Positions 1 to 7,804 of a DNA stretch of 64,000 nucleotides are shown piece after piece (positions within the stretch are counted from its first letter, which is position 1; every line of letters begins with the position of its first letter). A model generated the notes under the pieces. That model did not search any database. It was not told the DNA's origin and saw nothing but the letters and a program-made list of their open reading frames with translations. The DNA is taken from assembly GCA_966248875.1 (NCBI GenBank), contig CBINBI010000006.1, positions 1 through 64,000 of the forward strand. The letters are read 5' to 3'. The position numbers were made by a program, and so were the translations under genes. This DNA is from Dokdonella_A sp966248875. Its GTDB lineage: Bacteria > Pseudomonadota > Gammaproteobacteria > Xanthomonadales > Rhodanobacteraceae.

Positions 1-1144
1 ACTGCTTGCGCACGTCGCGCAGCGCATCCTCGGCGCCGCGCTTGTCGAACTTGTTCAATACGACGAGCTCGGCGTAATCGAGCATGTCGATCTTCTCGAG
101 CTGACTGGCGGCGCCGTAGTCGCTGGTCATGACGTACATCGGGAAATCGACCAGGTCGACGATCTCGGAATCGGACTGGCCGATGCCCGCCGTCTCGACG
201 ATGACGAGGTCGTAGCCGAGGCTCTTCAGGCAGGCGATACAGTCCTTGAGCACGACGTTCGTCGCCGCGTGCTGGCGCCGCGTCGCCATCGAACGCATGA
301 ACACGCGCCTGGAGCGCAGCGAGTTCATGCGGATGCGATCGCCGAGCAGCGCGCCGCCGGAGCGCCGCCTGGTCGGGTCGACCGCGAGCACCGCGATGCG
401 CATCTCGGGAAACGCGTGCAGAAAGCGCAGCAGAAGCTCGTCGACGACGCTCGACTTGCCCGCGCCGCCGGTGCCCGTAATGCCGACGACGGGTACAAGC
501 GGGGATTTGAGATTCGGGATTCGGGATTCGGAAGAGCGCGGATTCGCCCAGCTCTTGCGCAAGGCGGCGAGCTCAGCCTCGCTGAAGACTCCATCTTCCA
601 GCGCGCTCAACAGACGGCCAATCGCAATCTCGTCGTCGAGCGACGGAACGGTCGGTTTCGAATCCCGAATCCCCAATCCCGCGTCCCGGCTCTCAGCCGC
701 CCGTCGCACGACGTCCTCGATCATCGCGACGAGCCCGAGGTGCATGCCGTCGTTGGGGTGATAGATGCGCTCGACGCCGTAGGCCTGCAGCTCGGCGATC
801 TCTTCCGGCGTGATCGTGCCGCCGCCGCCGCCGAACACTCGCACGTGGCCCGCGCCGCGCTCGCGCAGCATGTCGACCATGTACTTGAAGTACTCGACGT
901 GGCCGCCCTGGTACGAGGACACGGCGATCGCGTCGGCGTCTTCCTGCAGCGCCGCGCGCACGACGTCCTCGACGGCGCGGTTGTGGCCGAGATGGATGAC
1001 CTCGCAACCCTGCGCCTGGATCAGCCGGCGCATGATGTTGATCGCAGCATCGTGCCCGTCGAACAGGCTGGCGGCGGTGACGAACCGGAGCGGCGCGCGC
1101 TCGGCCAAAGGTTCGCTGATGACGTGCTGGGCGGACGTGCTCAT
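1..1144 (-). CDS. icmF: Fused isobutyryl-CoA mutase IcmF, N-terminal part (cut by window edge)
   Basis: IcmF interconverts isobutyryl-CoA and n-butyryl-CoA with adenosylcobalamin and fuses its own GTPase chaperone between the B12 and substrate domains. The 381 visible residues read through without a stop. A B12-binding domain lies at about residues 19-148, with the DxH cobalamin motif at D29-G-H31 and a glycine run near 105-109. A MeaB-like G domain begins near residue 217 with the P-loop GTGGAGKSS at about 224-232. The C-terminal mutase domain is beyond position 1. The ATG at 1144 gives the expected N-terminus of this family; no clear Shine-Dalgarno precedes it. The interdomain linker (about residues 150-216) contains two in-frame copies of a dispersed ATTCGGG repeat, which is unusual for a coding region. 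Assignment is firm; only the 3' end is unknown. Confidence 0.95.
   Translation of the reverse strand, partial: MSTSAQHVISEPLAERAPLRFVTAASLFDGHDAAINIMRRLIQAQGCEVIHLGHNRAVEDVVRAALQEDADAIAVSSYQGGHVEYFKYMVDMLRERGAGHVRVFGGGGGTITPEEIAELQAYGVERIYHPNDGMHLGLVAMIEDVVRRAAESRDAGLGIRDSKPTVPSLDDEIAIGRLLSALEDGVFSEAELAALRKSWANPRSSESRIPNLKSPLVPVVGITGTGGAGKSSVVDELLLRFLHAFPEMRIAVLAVDPTRRRSGGALLGDRIRMNSLRSRRVFMRSMATRRQHAATNVVLKDCIACLKSLGYDLVIVETAGIGQSDSEIVDLVDFPMYVMTSDYGAASQLEKIDMLDYAELVVLNKFDKRGAEDALRDVRKQ
501..532 (+). repeat. Dispersed ATTCGGG-type repeat inside icmF (copy 1)
   Basis: Tandem GATTCGG/GGATTCG units. The same element recurs, inverted, at 656-688, and again as an inverted pair between the leucine dehydrogenase and isovaleryl-CoA dehydrogenase genes. 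Here it is read in frame as part of the IcmF linker (around the residues S-R-I-P-N). Confidence 0.85.
656..688 (-). repeat. Dispersed ATTCGGG-type repeat inside icmF (copy 2, inverted)
   Basis: CGAATCCCGAATCCC-type sequence, the inverse complement of the copy at 501-532, about 125 bases away. It is read in frame in icmF as G-L-G-I-R-D-S. The two copies could pair as a long imperfect hairpin. Confidence 0.85.
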
Positions 1145-1174
1145 GCGGGATACGCGATCGAAGTCGAAGCACGA

Positions 1175-1180
1175 ATTGTA
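1175..1180 (-). promoter_or_regulatory. Candidate -10 element for icmF
   Basis: On the minus strand the hexamer TACAAT lies 30 bases before the icmF ATG, a good sigma-70 -10 match. No convincing -35 hexamer is found at the usual spacing. The remainder of the 157-base gap to the Lrp gene shows nothing else. Confidence 0.3.
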
Positions 1181-1301
1181 GCGTCCTGCACGCCCGACGA
1201 CGACGAGCGCGGCCGCGCCGCAGATTCTGCGCTAACGGGAATCTCACCTGCGCCGCCTGGCCACACTCCGCTGCGCCTTGCGCATCGCGGCAATGCCGCC
1301 G

Positions 1302-1799
1302 TCAGCGGCGCGCGGGCTCCGGCAGCGGCGGTGCGCGCAACGGAACGGGCGTCGACTGCACGATCGAGCTCGTCGTATTGCCGTACTTCAGGATCTCGTC
1401 CAGCACCGCCTCGAGCAGCTCCACGCGACCGACCAGCACTTTCATGATGAAGCAGTCCTCGCCCGTGACGCGGTGGCACTCGACGATCTCGGGCGTGTTC
1501 TGCGCGAGCGCGGCGATCGCGGCGAGCTGGCCCGGCATTGGCCGCACGCGAACGAAGGCGGTGATGCCGAGGCCGAGCGCGGCCTGATCCACTTCGAGCC
1601 GCGCGCCGCGGATCACGCCGGCTTCCTGCATGCGCTGCACGCGCTCGGTCACGGCCGGTGCCGACATGCCGACGCGCCGCCCGAGCTCGCTCATCGGCAG
1701 GCGCGGCTCGTCGATCAGCGCCCTCAGGATGTCGAGATTCGTCGCATCGAGGATACTGCTTACATTGTCGAAGGAATTACGGGCTGTTTTCCTTGGCAT
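1302..1799 (-). CDS. Lrp/AsnC-family transcriptional regulator
   Basis: A 165-residue DNA-binding regulator of amino-acid metabolism type. An N-terminal winged helix-turn-helix (about residues 15-60, ending in a V-T-E-R-V recognition-helix pattern) is followed by a RAM/AsnC effector domain with the E-C-H-R-V-T-G-E-D core and ends in a Pro/Arg-rich tail. The ATG at 1799 is chosen because the helix-turn-helix starts soon after it; an in-frame extension upstream does not resemble the family. It is divergent from the EamA exporter with a 96-base, relatively AT-rich gap, the usual arrangement for an Lrp-type regulator controlling an amino-acid exporter. The regulatory link is inference from position. 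Confidence 0.9.
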   Translation of the reverse strand: MPRKTARNSFDNVSSILDATNLDILRALIDEPRLPMSELGRRVGMSAPAVTERVQRMQEAGVIRGARLEVDQAALGLGITAFVRVRPMPGQLAAIAALAQNTPEIVECHRVTGEDCFIMKVLVGRVELLEAVLDEILKYGNTTSSIVQSTPVPLRAPPLPEPARR

Positions 1800-1895
1800 G
1801 TCAGAATAAAATAAGCCTTGACCTGGAAATCGGCATTCAATACGTGCTTCCGGCCTTCGACAATAGCACGCAGATCCGGCAGACGTGTGATCTTC

Positions 1896-2783
1896 ATGAG
1901 ATTCCTGGAAATCCCCTTGCCGCGCGAGCGGGCCCTGCGGATGGAGTCGGTCCCGCCGCACGCGTTCTTTCTAGTCAGCGCGATTTTCCATTATCTGGGG
2001 CCGGCCTTCGCCGTGCTGCTGTTCCGCTACGTCGATGCGCTCGGCGTCGCCTGGCTTCGCATCACGACGGCCGCGCTCGCGTTCGCGCTCTGGCGGCGCC
2101 CATGGCGCGTGCTGGCCGACGCCACCGCGCCGCAGCGGCGCCTCCTCATCACGATGGGCGCGCTGCTTGCGGCGATGAATTCGGTGTTCTATCTCGCGAT
2201 CGAACGCCTGCCGCTCGGCACGGTCGGGGCGATTGAGTTTCTCGCGCCCGTCGCGCTCGCCGCCGCGGGGCTGCGCGATCTGCGCAATCTCCTGGCGCTG
2301 AACGTCGCCGTGGCCGGTGTCGCGCTGCTGACGGACGTGCGCGTCGGCAGCGATCCGCTCGCATTCGTCTTCGCATTCGCCAACTGCGCGCTGTTCGCCG
2401 GCTACATCGTGGCCGGCCACGCGCTCGCGCGCGATGGTGGAGCGGCCGGCATCGACCGTCTCGGCGCGGCCATGCTGGTGGCAGCGATCGCCGCGGCACC
2501 GATCGGCCTGCGCGACGCGCTGCCGGCGCTGCACGATGCGCGCCTGCTCCTTGCCGCGATCGGCGTCGGGCTCTGTTCGTCCGTGATTCCCTACGTCTGC
2601 GATCAGCTCGCGATGGCGCGGCTGCCGCGCTCGACCTTCGCGCTTCTGCTCGCGCTGCTGCCGGCGACGGCCAGCCTCATCGGAGCGCTGGTGCTGAGGC
2701 AGATTCCGACGCCGGTCGAAACCGCCGGCATCGCGCTCGTGATCGGCGGCGTGCTGATGCACCGCACCGCGACGGCGAAGTGA
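1896..2783 (+). CDS. EamA/RhtA-like inner-membrane exporter
   Basis: A 295-residue membrane protein with about ten hydrophobic segments, matching the drug/metabolite transporter (EamA) superfamily. The segment P-L-G-T-V-G-A-I-E-F-L-A-P resembles the conserved stretch of the threonine/homoserine exporter RhtA. RhtA-type proteins export small amino acids by proton antiport; the exact substrate cannot be read from sequence. The ATG at 1896 is preferred over an upstream one at 1818, because the intervening residues are polar and unlike the family. An Lrp regulator is divergent just upstream, which supports an amino-acid role. Confidence 0.85.
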   Translation: MRFLEIPLPRERALRMESVPPHAFFLVSAIFHYLGPAFAVLLFRYVDALGVAWLRITTAALAFALWRRPWRVLADATAPQRRLLITMGALLAAMNSVFYLAIERLPLGTVGAIEFLAPVALAAAGLRDLRNLLALNVAVAGVALLTDVRVGSDPLAFVFAFANCALFAGYIVAGHALARDGGAAGIDRLGAAMLVAAIAAAPIGLRDALPALHDARLLLAAIGVGLCSSVIPYVCDQLAMARLPRSTFALLLALLPATASLIGALVLRQIPTPVETAGIALVIGGVLMHRTATAK

Positions 2784-2837
2784 CGTGCCTGCCCGAGCGG
2801 CAGTGCTACGCTGCGGTAGAACCGAAAAGGACAGGCG

Positions 2838-3245
2838 ATGACAGCACGGATCATCGAGGGCGGCTGCCTCTGCGGCGCCGTTCGCTATCGCGTCGACGCC
2901 GAACCCGAGGGCGCGACGCTCTGTCACTGCAAGACGTGCCGGCGCGCGGCCGCCGCGCCTTCGGTCGCATGGGTGATCTTTCCGGCCGACCGGTTCGCGT
3001 TCGTCCGCGGCGAGCCGGCCTTCTTCCGCTCGTCACCTCACGTCGAGCGCGGCTTCTGCGGCCGATGCGGCACGCCGCTCGTCTATCGCAGCGAGCGGCG
3101 TCCTCGCGTCGTCGACGTCACCATGGTGTCGCTCGACGAGCCGGATGCGTTCGCGCCGGACCGCGAGATCTGGACCGGCGAGAAGCTCGCATGGGACATC
3201 GTCAATCCGAAGCTGCCGCAATATCCGCGCAGCAGCAAAGGATGA
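2838..3245 (+). CDS. GFA-family (glutathione-dependent formaldehyde-activating-like) protein
   Basis: A 135-residue zinc protein of the GFA/CENP-V fold. The cysteine pairs expected for the family are visible: G-C-L-C-G-A-V-R-Y near the start, C-H-C-K-T-C in the first third, and C-G-R-C-G-T-P at mid-protein. Founding members act on S-hydroxymethylglutathione, but most homologues have no proven substrate, so the name describes fold only. An AAAAGGA ribosome-binding site lies before the ATG. It ends 13 bases from the convergent hydrolase gene; a small TGATCG...CGATCA inverted repeat (3243-3261) overlaps both stop codons. Confidence 0.88.
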   Translation: MTARIIEGGCLCGAVRYRVDAEPEGATLCHCKTCRRAAAAPSVAWVIFPADRFAFVRGEPAFFRSSPHVERGFCGRCGTPLVYRSERRPRVVDVTMVSLDEPDAFAPDREIWTGEKLAWDIVNPKLPQYPRSSKG

Positions 3246-3258
3246 TCGCGGTCTCCGA

Positions 3259-4188
3259 TCAGGCGAAGCCGAACGGAAGATCCGGCGTCGACACGATGCG
3301 CTCGCCGACCGTGTGTCCGCGCAGGAAATCCAGCACCGCGCCGATCACCGCAGTGTCGCCGAGAATCCGGTTGTGCCCGAGGCCGACGGTGCTCAGCATG
3401 CGCGCCGACGGCCAGTAGCGGGCGTAGCGCTCGCCCTCCTCCCACGGCACTTCGCGATCGAGAAGATCGTGGATGATCAGCGCAGGACGGTCGATCTCGC
3501 GCACGTTGCGATGCGCCTGCAGTTCCTCCATCCGCACCGAAGCGCGCGCTTCGAGCGCGCGGTGCAGGCGTGGGCGCAGATGCCCGGCCAGCCCGACAGC
3601 GTCGGCGAAGCGGTCGGCGGCGGCGGCGAGATCGGCAGGCGGCGCGATGAGCACGGCGCGATCGGCCGCGAGGCCCTCGTGCAGCGCGATGGCGGCGGCG
3701 GCGCCGCCCATCGAATGCCCGATGACCGCCGCCGCGCGGCCGAAGTGCTCGCCGACGAGACGGATGCAGCGCGCAAACTCCCGCAACGTCGCCGTGTCGC
3801 CGCTGCTGCGTCCATGGCCGGGCTGATCGAAGGTGACTACCGCATGGCCCGCCGCGCGCAAGGCGTCGACGAGCGGCAGAAAGCGCAGCGCGAAATCCGA
3901 CCATCCGTGCGCGATGAGCACAGAAGGTTGCGACGCCGGATCGCCCCAGCGGTAGACCTGCAATGCATACGGGCCGGCCTGCAGCGTGGACGACGCGGCG
4001 CCGCCGTCGTCGGCGACCGCGGCCTTGCGGCGCGCGTCCGCTGACGGCGTGCAGAACACGTCGGTGGCACGCGCGATCGTCGCGCGCGGGGCGATCCAGC
4101 TTCCCATCGCGAATGCCGCGCGCACCAGGTTCGGCGGCTGCAGTTTTCGAACGACCGTGCTTTTTTTAGGGGACGTCAATGCCAGCAT
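3259..4188 (-). CDS. Alpha/beta-hydrolase
   Basis: A 309-residue serine hydrolase. It shows the oxyanion region A-H-G-W, the nucleophile elbow G-H-S-M-G-G in mid-protein, an acid-region H-D-L-L-D-R-E-V-P and a late G-L-G-H-N histidine, giving a full Ser-Asp-His set. The N-terminus (about 75 residues) has no signal peptide. Substrate is unknown. It lies 25 bases downstream of the TetR gene on the same strand, so the two are probably one transcript controlled by that regulator. Confidence 0.85.
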   Translation of the reverse strand: MLALTSPKKSTVVRKLQPPNLVRAAFAMGSWIAPRATIARATDVFCTPSADARRKAAVADDGGAASSTLQAGPYALQVYRWGDPASQPSVLIAHGWSDFALRFLPLVDALRAAGHAVVTFDQPGHGRSSGDTATLREFARCIRLVGEHFGRAAAVIGHSMGGAAAAIALHEGLAADRAVLIAPPADLAAAADRFADAVGLAGHLRPRLHRALEARASVRMEELQAHRNVREIDRPALIIHDLLDREVPWEEGERYARYWPSARMLSTVGLGHNRILGDTAVIGAVLDFLRGHTVGERIVSTPDLPFGFA

Positions 4189-4213
4189 GAGGAAACCTCG
4201 GTCGATGCGGAAG

Positions 4214-4816
4214 TCAGGCCTTGTGGGACGAGATCAGGCGCTCGAGTGCGCGCTCGCCGCGCGCGATCGCGTCGTCGAATCCGAACAGCCGGCTGTCGTG
4301 GTGCACGGCAAGCTCCACGCCGAAAATCTCGAAGGCGAGCTGCGCGGAATCGGTGTCGGCGGCGAGCTCGCCACTTTCGATCGCCATGCCGATCGCTTTC
4401 GCAAGCTCGTTGCGAAGGCGCGTCTGGTAGAAGATCACGCGATCGCGGATCGCGCCGGGGCGGTCGTCGTACTCGATGGCCGCGCTCACCATCGGGCAGC
4501 CACCCTGTTCGCTGCGCAGCCATTTCATCCAGCGCCGCCCGATCGCCATCAGGCGCGGCAAGCCGCGCTTCTCGCGGATCGCCGGCACGAACACGTGCTC
4601 GGTGAAGCGCTGTGCCGCGGCGTCGAGCACGGCGAGCTGCAGATCCTCGCGCGAGCCGAAATGCGCGAACACCCCGCTCTTGGACATGCCGACCGACTCG
4701 GCGACCGCGCCGATGGAAAGTCCTTCGAAGCCATCCCGGCGCACGATGCCGTAGGCGCGCTCGATGATTGAGTCGCGCGTCGCGGCGCCTTTGCTCGTGG
4801 CGACAGTCAGCTGCAT
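4214..4816 (-). CDS. TetR/AcrR-family transcriptional regulator
   Basis: A 200-residue repressor-type protein. The N-terminal helix-turn-helix spans about residues 12-58 (T-R-D-S-I-I-E-R-A-Y ... S-V-G-M-S-K-S-G-V-F-A-H-F) and is followed by a helical ligand-binding domain. The first gene of a two-gene unit with the alpha/beta-hydrolase. Its promoter carries an inverted repeat between -35 and -10, so autorepression is likely. The predicted start of transcription falls on the ATG, implying a leaderless message. The ligand is unknown. Confidence 0.9.
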   Translation of the reverse strand: MQLTVATSKGAATRDSIIERAYGIVRRDGFEGLSIGAVAESVGMSKSGVFAHFGSREDLQLAVLDAAAQRFTEHVFVPAIREKRGLPRLMAIGRRWMKWLRSEQGGCPMVSAAIEYDDRPGAIRDRVIFYQTRLRNELAKAIGMAIESGELAADTDSAQLAFEIFGVELAVHHDSRLFGFDDAIARGERALERLISSHKA

Positions 4817-4822
4817 CGACTA

Positions 4823-4852
4823 ATAATAGCACGACCGTTCGTTTCTTTTCAA
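4823..4852 (-). promoter_or_regulatory. Sigma-70 promoter with embedded operator for tetR-hydrolase unit
   Basis: Read on the minus strand: -35 TTGAAA (4847-4852), 18-base spacer, -10 TATTAT (4823-4828). The spacer contains the imperfect inverted repeat ACGAACGGTCGT (4831-4842; 5 of 6 pairs). The A of the ATG lies 7 bases past the -10, where transcription would start. This is a strong candidate for a TetR-type autoregulatory site. Confidence 0.7.
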
Positions 4853-5095
4853 GCCGTCGTACTTGCGCGAACCGGCCAGCGCCTTCGCGAGGAAAGCCCT
4901 GGGGACCTATCGGACTGTCGTCCGCGCGCCTGCCCGGCTACACTACGCGCCGCGAAACGGCCCCCGTGCCGCGTTCCGCCTTCCCTTTTCTCAACGTATA
5001 CAAGCAGTTAGCCGACCAAGCTCAACAGGTTTCACGGATGTGAGCCGCGTCATGCGCACTTGGCCGACGCGGCGGCGGCTGCCGGAGCCAAACCG

Positions 5096-6199
5096 ATGCT
5101 ATTCGAAACCGTTGCCGTCACCGGCCATGAGCAGATCGTCTATTGCCACAGCAAGGACGCGGGCCTGAAGGCCATCATCGCGATCCACAACAGCGTGCTC
5201 GGCCCGGCCCTCGGCGGCCTGCGCATGTGGCCGTACAAGAACGAATCCGAGGCGCTCGACGACGTGCTGCGCCTGTCGCGCGGCATGACGTACAAGAACG
5301 CGGTCGCGGGCCTCAATCTCGGCGGCGGCAAAGCGGTGATCATCGGCGATCCCGCCAAGGACAAGAGCGAAGCGCTGTTCCGCGCCTTCGGACGCTTCGT
5401 GAATTCGCTCAACGGCCGCTACATCACGGCCGAGGACGTCGGCATCGACGTCAACGACATGGAGTGGGTCTACCGCGAGACGGAGTTCGTCACCGGCGTG
5501 CACCAGGTGCACGGCGGGTCCGGCGACCCTTCGCCGTTCACCGCGTTCGGCACGCTGCAGGGCCTGATGGCCGCGCTGAACCACAAGTTCGGCAACGAGG
5601 ACGTCGGCAAGTACAGCTACGCCGTGCAGGGCGCGGGCCACGTCGGCCTCGAGTTCATCAAGCTGCTGCGCGAGCAGAACGCGAAGGTGTTCGTCACCGA
5701 CATCAACAAGGCGCTCGTGCAGCGCGCCGTGGACGAATACGGCTGCACGGCCGTCGGCGTCGACGAGATCTACGACGTCGACGCGGACGTCTACAGCCCC
5801 TGCGCGCTCGGCGGCACCGTCAACGAGCAGACCCTGCCCCGGCTCCAGTGCAAGATCATCTGCGGCGCGGCGAACAACCAGCTCGCGAACGACGCGATGG
5901 GCGTCGAGGTCGAGAAGCGCGGCATCCTCTACGCGCCGGATTACGCGGTGAACGCGGGCGGCGTCATGAACGTCTCGCTCGAGATCGACGGCTACAACCG
6001 CGAGCGCGCGATGCGCATGATGCGCACGATCTACTACAACGTCGGCCGCATCTTCGAGATCGCCAAGCGCGACGGCATCCCCACCTACAAGGCCGCCGAT
6101 CGCATGGCCGAGGAGCGCATCGCGACGATCGGGCGGATCAAGCTCCCGCACATGGGCAATCACGCGCCGCGCTTCCAGGGCCGGATGCGCGGGCAGTAG
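5096..6199 (+). CDS. Leucine dehydrogenase (Glu/Leu/Phe/Val dehydrogenase family)
   Basis: A 367-residue NAD-dependent amino-acid dehydrogenase that deaminates leucine and other branched-chain amino acids to 2-oxo acids. The N-terminal dimerisation domain contains G-G-L-R-M-W-P and the catalytic lysine motif N-L-G-G-G-K79; the Rossmann domain carries G-A-G-H-V-G in mid-protein; C-G-A-A-N-N-Q-L follows. I chose the ATG at 5096, because the text from M-L-F-E-T matches the family N-terminus and GGAG sits 8 bases before it; a TTG start at 5060 would add 12 Ala-rich residues. The isovaleryl-CoA dehydrogenase gene downstream fits leucine breakdown. The 243 bases upstream hold no other gene. Confidence 0.93.
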   Translation: MLFETVAVTGHEQIVYCHSKDAGLKAIIAIHNSVLGPALGGLRMWPYKNESEALDDVLRLSRGMTYKNAVAGLNLGGGKAVIIGDPAKDKSEALFRAFGRFVNSLNGRYITAEDVGIDVNDMEWVYRETEFVTGVHQVHGGSGDPSPFTAFGTLQGLMAALNHKFGNEDVGKYSYAVQGAGHVGLEFIKLLREQNAKVFVTDINKALVQRAVDEYGCTAVGVDEIYDVDADVYSPCALGGTVNEQTLPRLQCKIICGAANNQLANDAMGVEVEKRGILYAPDYAVNAGGVMNVSLEIDGYNRERAMRMMRTIYYNVGRIFEIAKRDGIPTYKAADRMAEERIATIGRIKLPHMGNHAPRFQGRMRGQ

Positions 6200-6202
6200 A
6201 TA

Positions 6203-6237
6203 GGGCCGGGATTCGGGATTGGGGCCGGGGATTCGGA
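6203..6237 (+). repeat. Dispersed ATTCGGG-type repeat (copy 3)
   Basis: GGGATTCGGGATTGGGG-type units directly after the leucine dehydrogenase stop codon. Forms an inverted pair with 6280-6312, about 42 bases apart, so the intergenic transcript could fold into a long stem. Confidence 0.85.
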
Positions 6238-6279
6238 AAGACGCACTAGAATCGGTGCATCCGGTCCGCGAGACTGCTT

Positions 6280-6312
6280 TCGAATCCCGAATCCCGAATC
6301 CCGAATCTCCGA
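6280..6312 (-). repeat. Dispersed ATTCGGG-type repeat (copy 4, inverted)
   Basis: Three AATCCCG units, the inverse of the copy at 6203-6237, ending 15 bases before the isovaleryl-CoA dehydrogenase ATG. No clear Shine-Dalgarno sequence separates it from the start. Confidence 0.85.
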
Positions 6313-6327
6313 ACTCCGCCCTACCCC

Positions 6328-7485
6328 ATGCGCCCATTCCCGCTCGGCGAAGACATCGACCTCCTCCGCGAAAGCGTGCGCGCGTTCGTCGACAAGGAAA
6401 TCGCGCCGCGTGCGGACCTGATCGACCGCGAGAACGCGTTTCCGTCCGACCTGTGGAAAAAGCTCGGCGAAATGGGGCTGCTCGGCATCACGGTATCCGG
6501 CGAATACGGCGGCTCGGAGCTCGGCTATCTCGCGCACGTCGTCGCGATGGAGGAAATCTCTCGCGGCTCGGGCTCGGTCGGCCTCTCCTACGGCGCGCAC
6601 TCGAACCTCTGCGTGCAGAACATCGCGAACAACGCGACCGAAGCGCAGAAGAAGAAATACCTGCCGAAACTCACCAGCGGCGAATGGGTCGGCGCGCTCG
6701 CGATGAGCGAGCCCGGCGCCGGCTCGGACGTCGTCGGCTCGATGGCCTGCCGCGCGGAACAGAGAGGCGACCGCTGGATCGCGAACGGCTCGAAGATGTG
6801 GATCACGAACGGCCCGGACGCCGACGTCGTCCTCGTCTACATGCGCACCGCGCACCGGCCGGCGGGATCGCGCTGCATGACCGCATTCCTGGTCGAGAAA
6901 GGCATGAAGGGCTTCACGACGGCGCAGAAGCTCGACAAGCTCGGTATGCGCGGCTCGAACACCTGCGAGCTCGTGTTCGAGAACTGCGAGATCCCGGACG
7001 AGAACCGCGTCGGCGAAGTCAACGAAGGCGTGCGCGTGCTGATGAGCGGCCTGGACACCGAGCGCCTCGTGCTCTCCGGCGGTCCGCTCGGCCTGATGCA
7101 GGCCGCGATGGACGTCGTGCTGCCGTACGTGCGCGAGCGCAAGCAGTTCAACGCGCCGATTGGCACGTTCGGCATCATGCAGGCGAAGATCGCCGACATG
7201 TACACGATGCTGCAGTCCTCGCGCGCGTATGCCTACATGGTCGCGCAGGATTACGATCGCGGCGTCAAGTCGCGCATCGATCCGGCCTCGTGCCTGCTGC
7301 ACGCCTCGCAGAGCGCCGTGCAGGTCGCGCTGGACGCGATCCAGGCACTCGGCGGCAACGGCTACATCAACGACTACCCGACCGGCCGCATCCTGCGCGA
7401 TGCCAAGCTATACGAGATCGGCGCGGGCACGAACGAGATCCGGCGCATGCTGATCGGGCGCGAGCTTTTCCACGGGAAGAGCTGA
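6328..7485 (+). CDS. ivd: Isovaleryl-CoA dehydrogenase
   Basis: A 385-residue FAD acyl-CoA dehydrogenase that oxidises isovaleryl-CoA to 3-methylcrotonyl-CoA in leucine degradation, passing electrons to ETF. Diagnostic features: the M-S-E-P-G-A-G-S-D FAD/substrate loop, W-I-T-N-G, the D-T-E-R-L segment at residues 243-247 whose Glu245 corresponds to the catalytic glutamate unique in position to isovaleryl-CoA dehydrogenases, and the C-terminal G-G-N-G-Y-I-N-D-Y-P-T-G-R and I-G-A-G-T-N-E-I-R-R motifs. Length is typical. Lies downstream of leucine dehydrogenase across a repeat-filled gap of 128 bases. Confidence 0.95.
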   Translation: MRPFPLGEDIDLLRESVRAFVDKEIAPRADLIDRENAFPSDLWKKLGEMGLLGITVSGEYGGSELGYLAHVVAMEEISRGSGSVGLSYGAHSNLCVQNIANNATEAQKKKYLPKLTSGEWVGALAMSEPGAGSDVVGSMACRAEQRGDRWIANGSKMWITNGPDADVVLVYMRTAHRPAGSRCMTAFLVEKGMKGFTTAQKLDKLGMRGSNTCELVFENCEIPDENRVGEVNEGVRVLMSGLDTERLVLSGGPLGLMQAAMDVVLPYVRERKQFNAPIGTFGIMQAKIADMYTMLQSSRAYAYMVAQDYDRGVKSRIDPASCLLHASQSAVQVALDAIQALGGNGYINDYPTGRILRDAKLYEIGAGTNEIRRMLIGRELFHGKS

Positions 7486-7495
7486 AGCCAGCCGC

Positions 7496-7720
7496 ATGAG
7501 CGCTCGTGCTCAATCGCGGCTGATGCTCGCGCTCCATCGAGCGGGCGATGACGATTGCCCTCCGTTGAGCACGGACCGCCTGCATGATGTCGCCCAAGCT
7601 CGCGCAATGACACCGAGCCAGCGATTGGCAGCGTTGAATGACATCATGCTGCTGGTCGACGGGATGCAGATTCCGCCCCGCATCGAAGAACCCGTGGAAC
7701 ACGGGGCGCTGCGACTCTGA
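7496..7720 (+). CDS. Small hypothetical protein
   Basis: A possible 74-residue protein in the otherwise empty 319-base gap between the isovaleryl-CoA dehydrogenase and thiolase genes. The second half (M-T-P-S-Q-R-L-A-A-L-N-D-I) reads like a helical soluble protein, resembling short antitoxin-like or accessory proteins. No domain is recognised. It starts 11 bases after the dehydrogenase stop with only a weak ribosome-binding site, and ends just before the thiolase promoter. Confidence 0.4.
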   Translation: MSARAQSRLMLALHRAGDDDCPPLSTDRLHDVAQARAMTPSQRLAALNDIMLLVDGMQIPPRIEEPVEHGALRL

Positions 7721-7727
7721 AGCGCGT

Positions 7728-7756
7728 TTGCCGCACCGCAGCAACAGCGTCATAAT
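7728..7756 (+). promoter_or_regulatory. Sigma-70 promoter for the thiolase gene
   Basis: -35 TTGCCG (7728-7733), 17-base spacer, -10 CATAAT (7751-7756), 48 bases before the thiolase ATG. The spacing is ideal and the -10 matches 5 of 6 consensus bases, suggesting thiolase is transcribed independently of ivd. Confidence 0.55.
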
Positions 7757-7804
7757 TCGCTCCTGCGCCTCATCGGGCGCGCACTTATCGCGAGAGGCCC
7801 ACTC

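Noticed and set aside
1818..1823. TTGACC as -35 of the RhtA-like gene
   Set aside because: No acceptable -10 hexamer at 15-19 bases.
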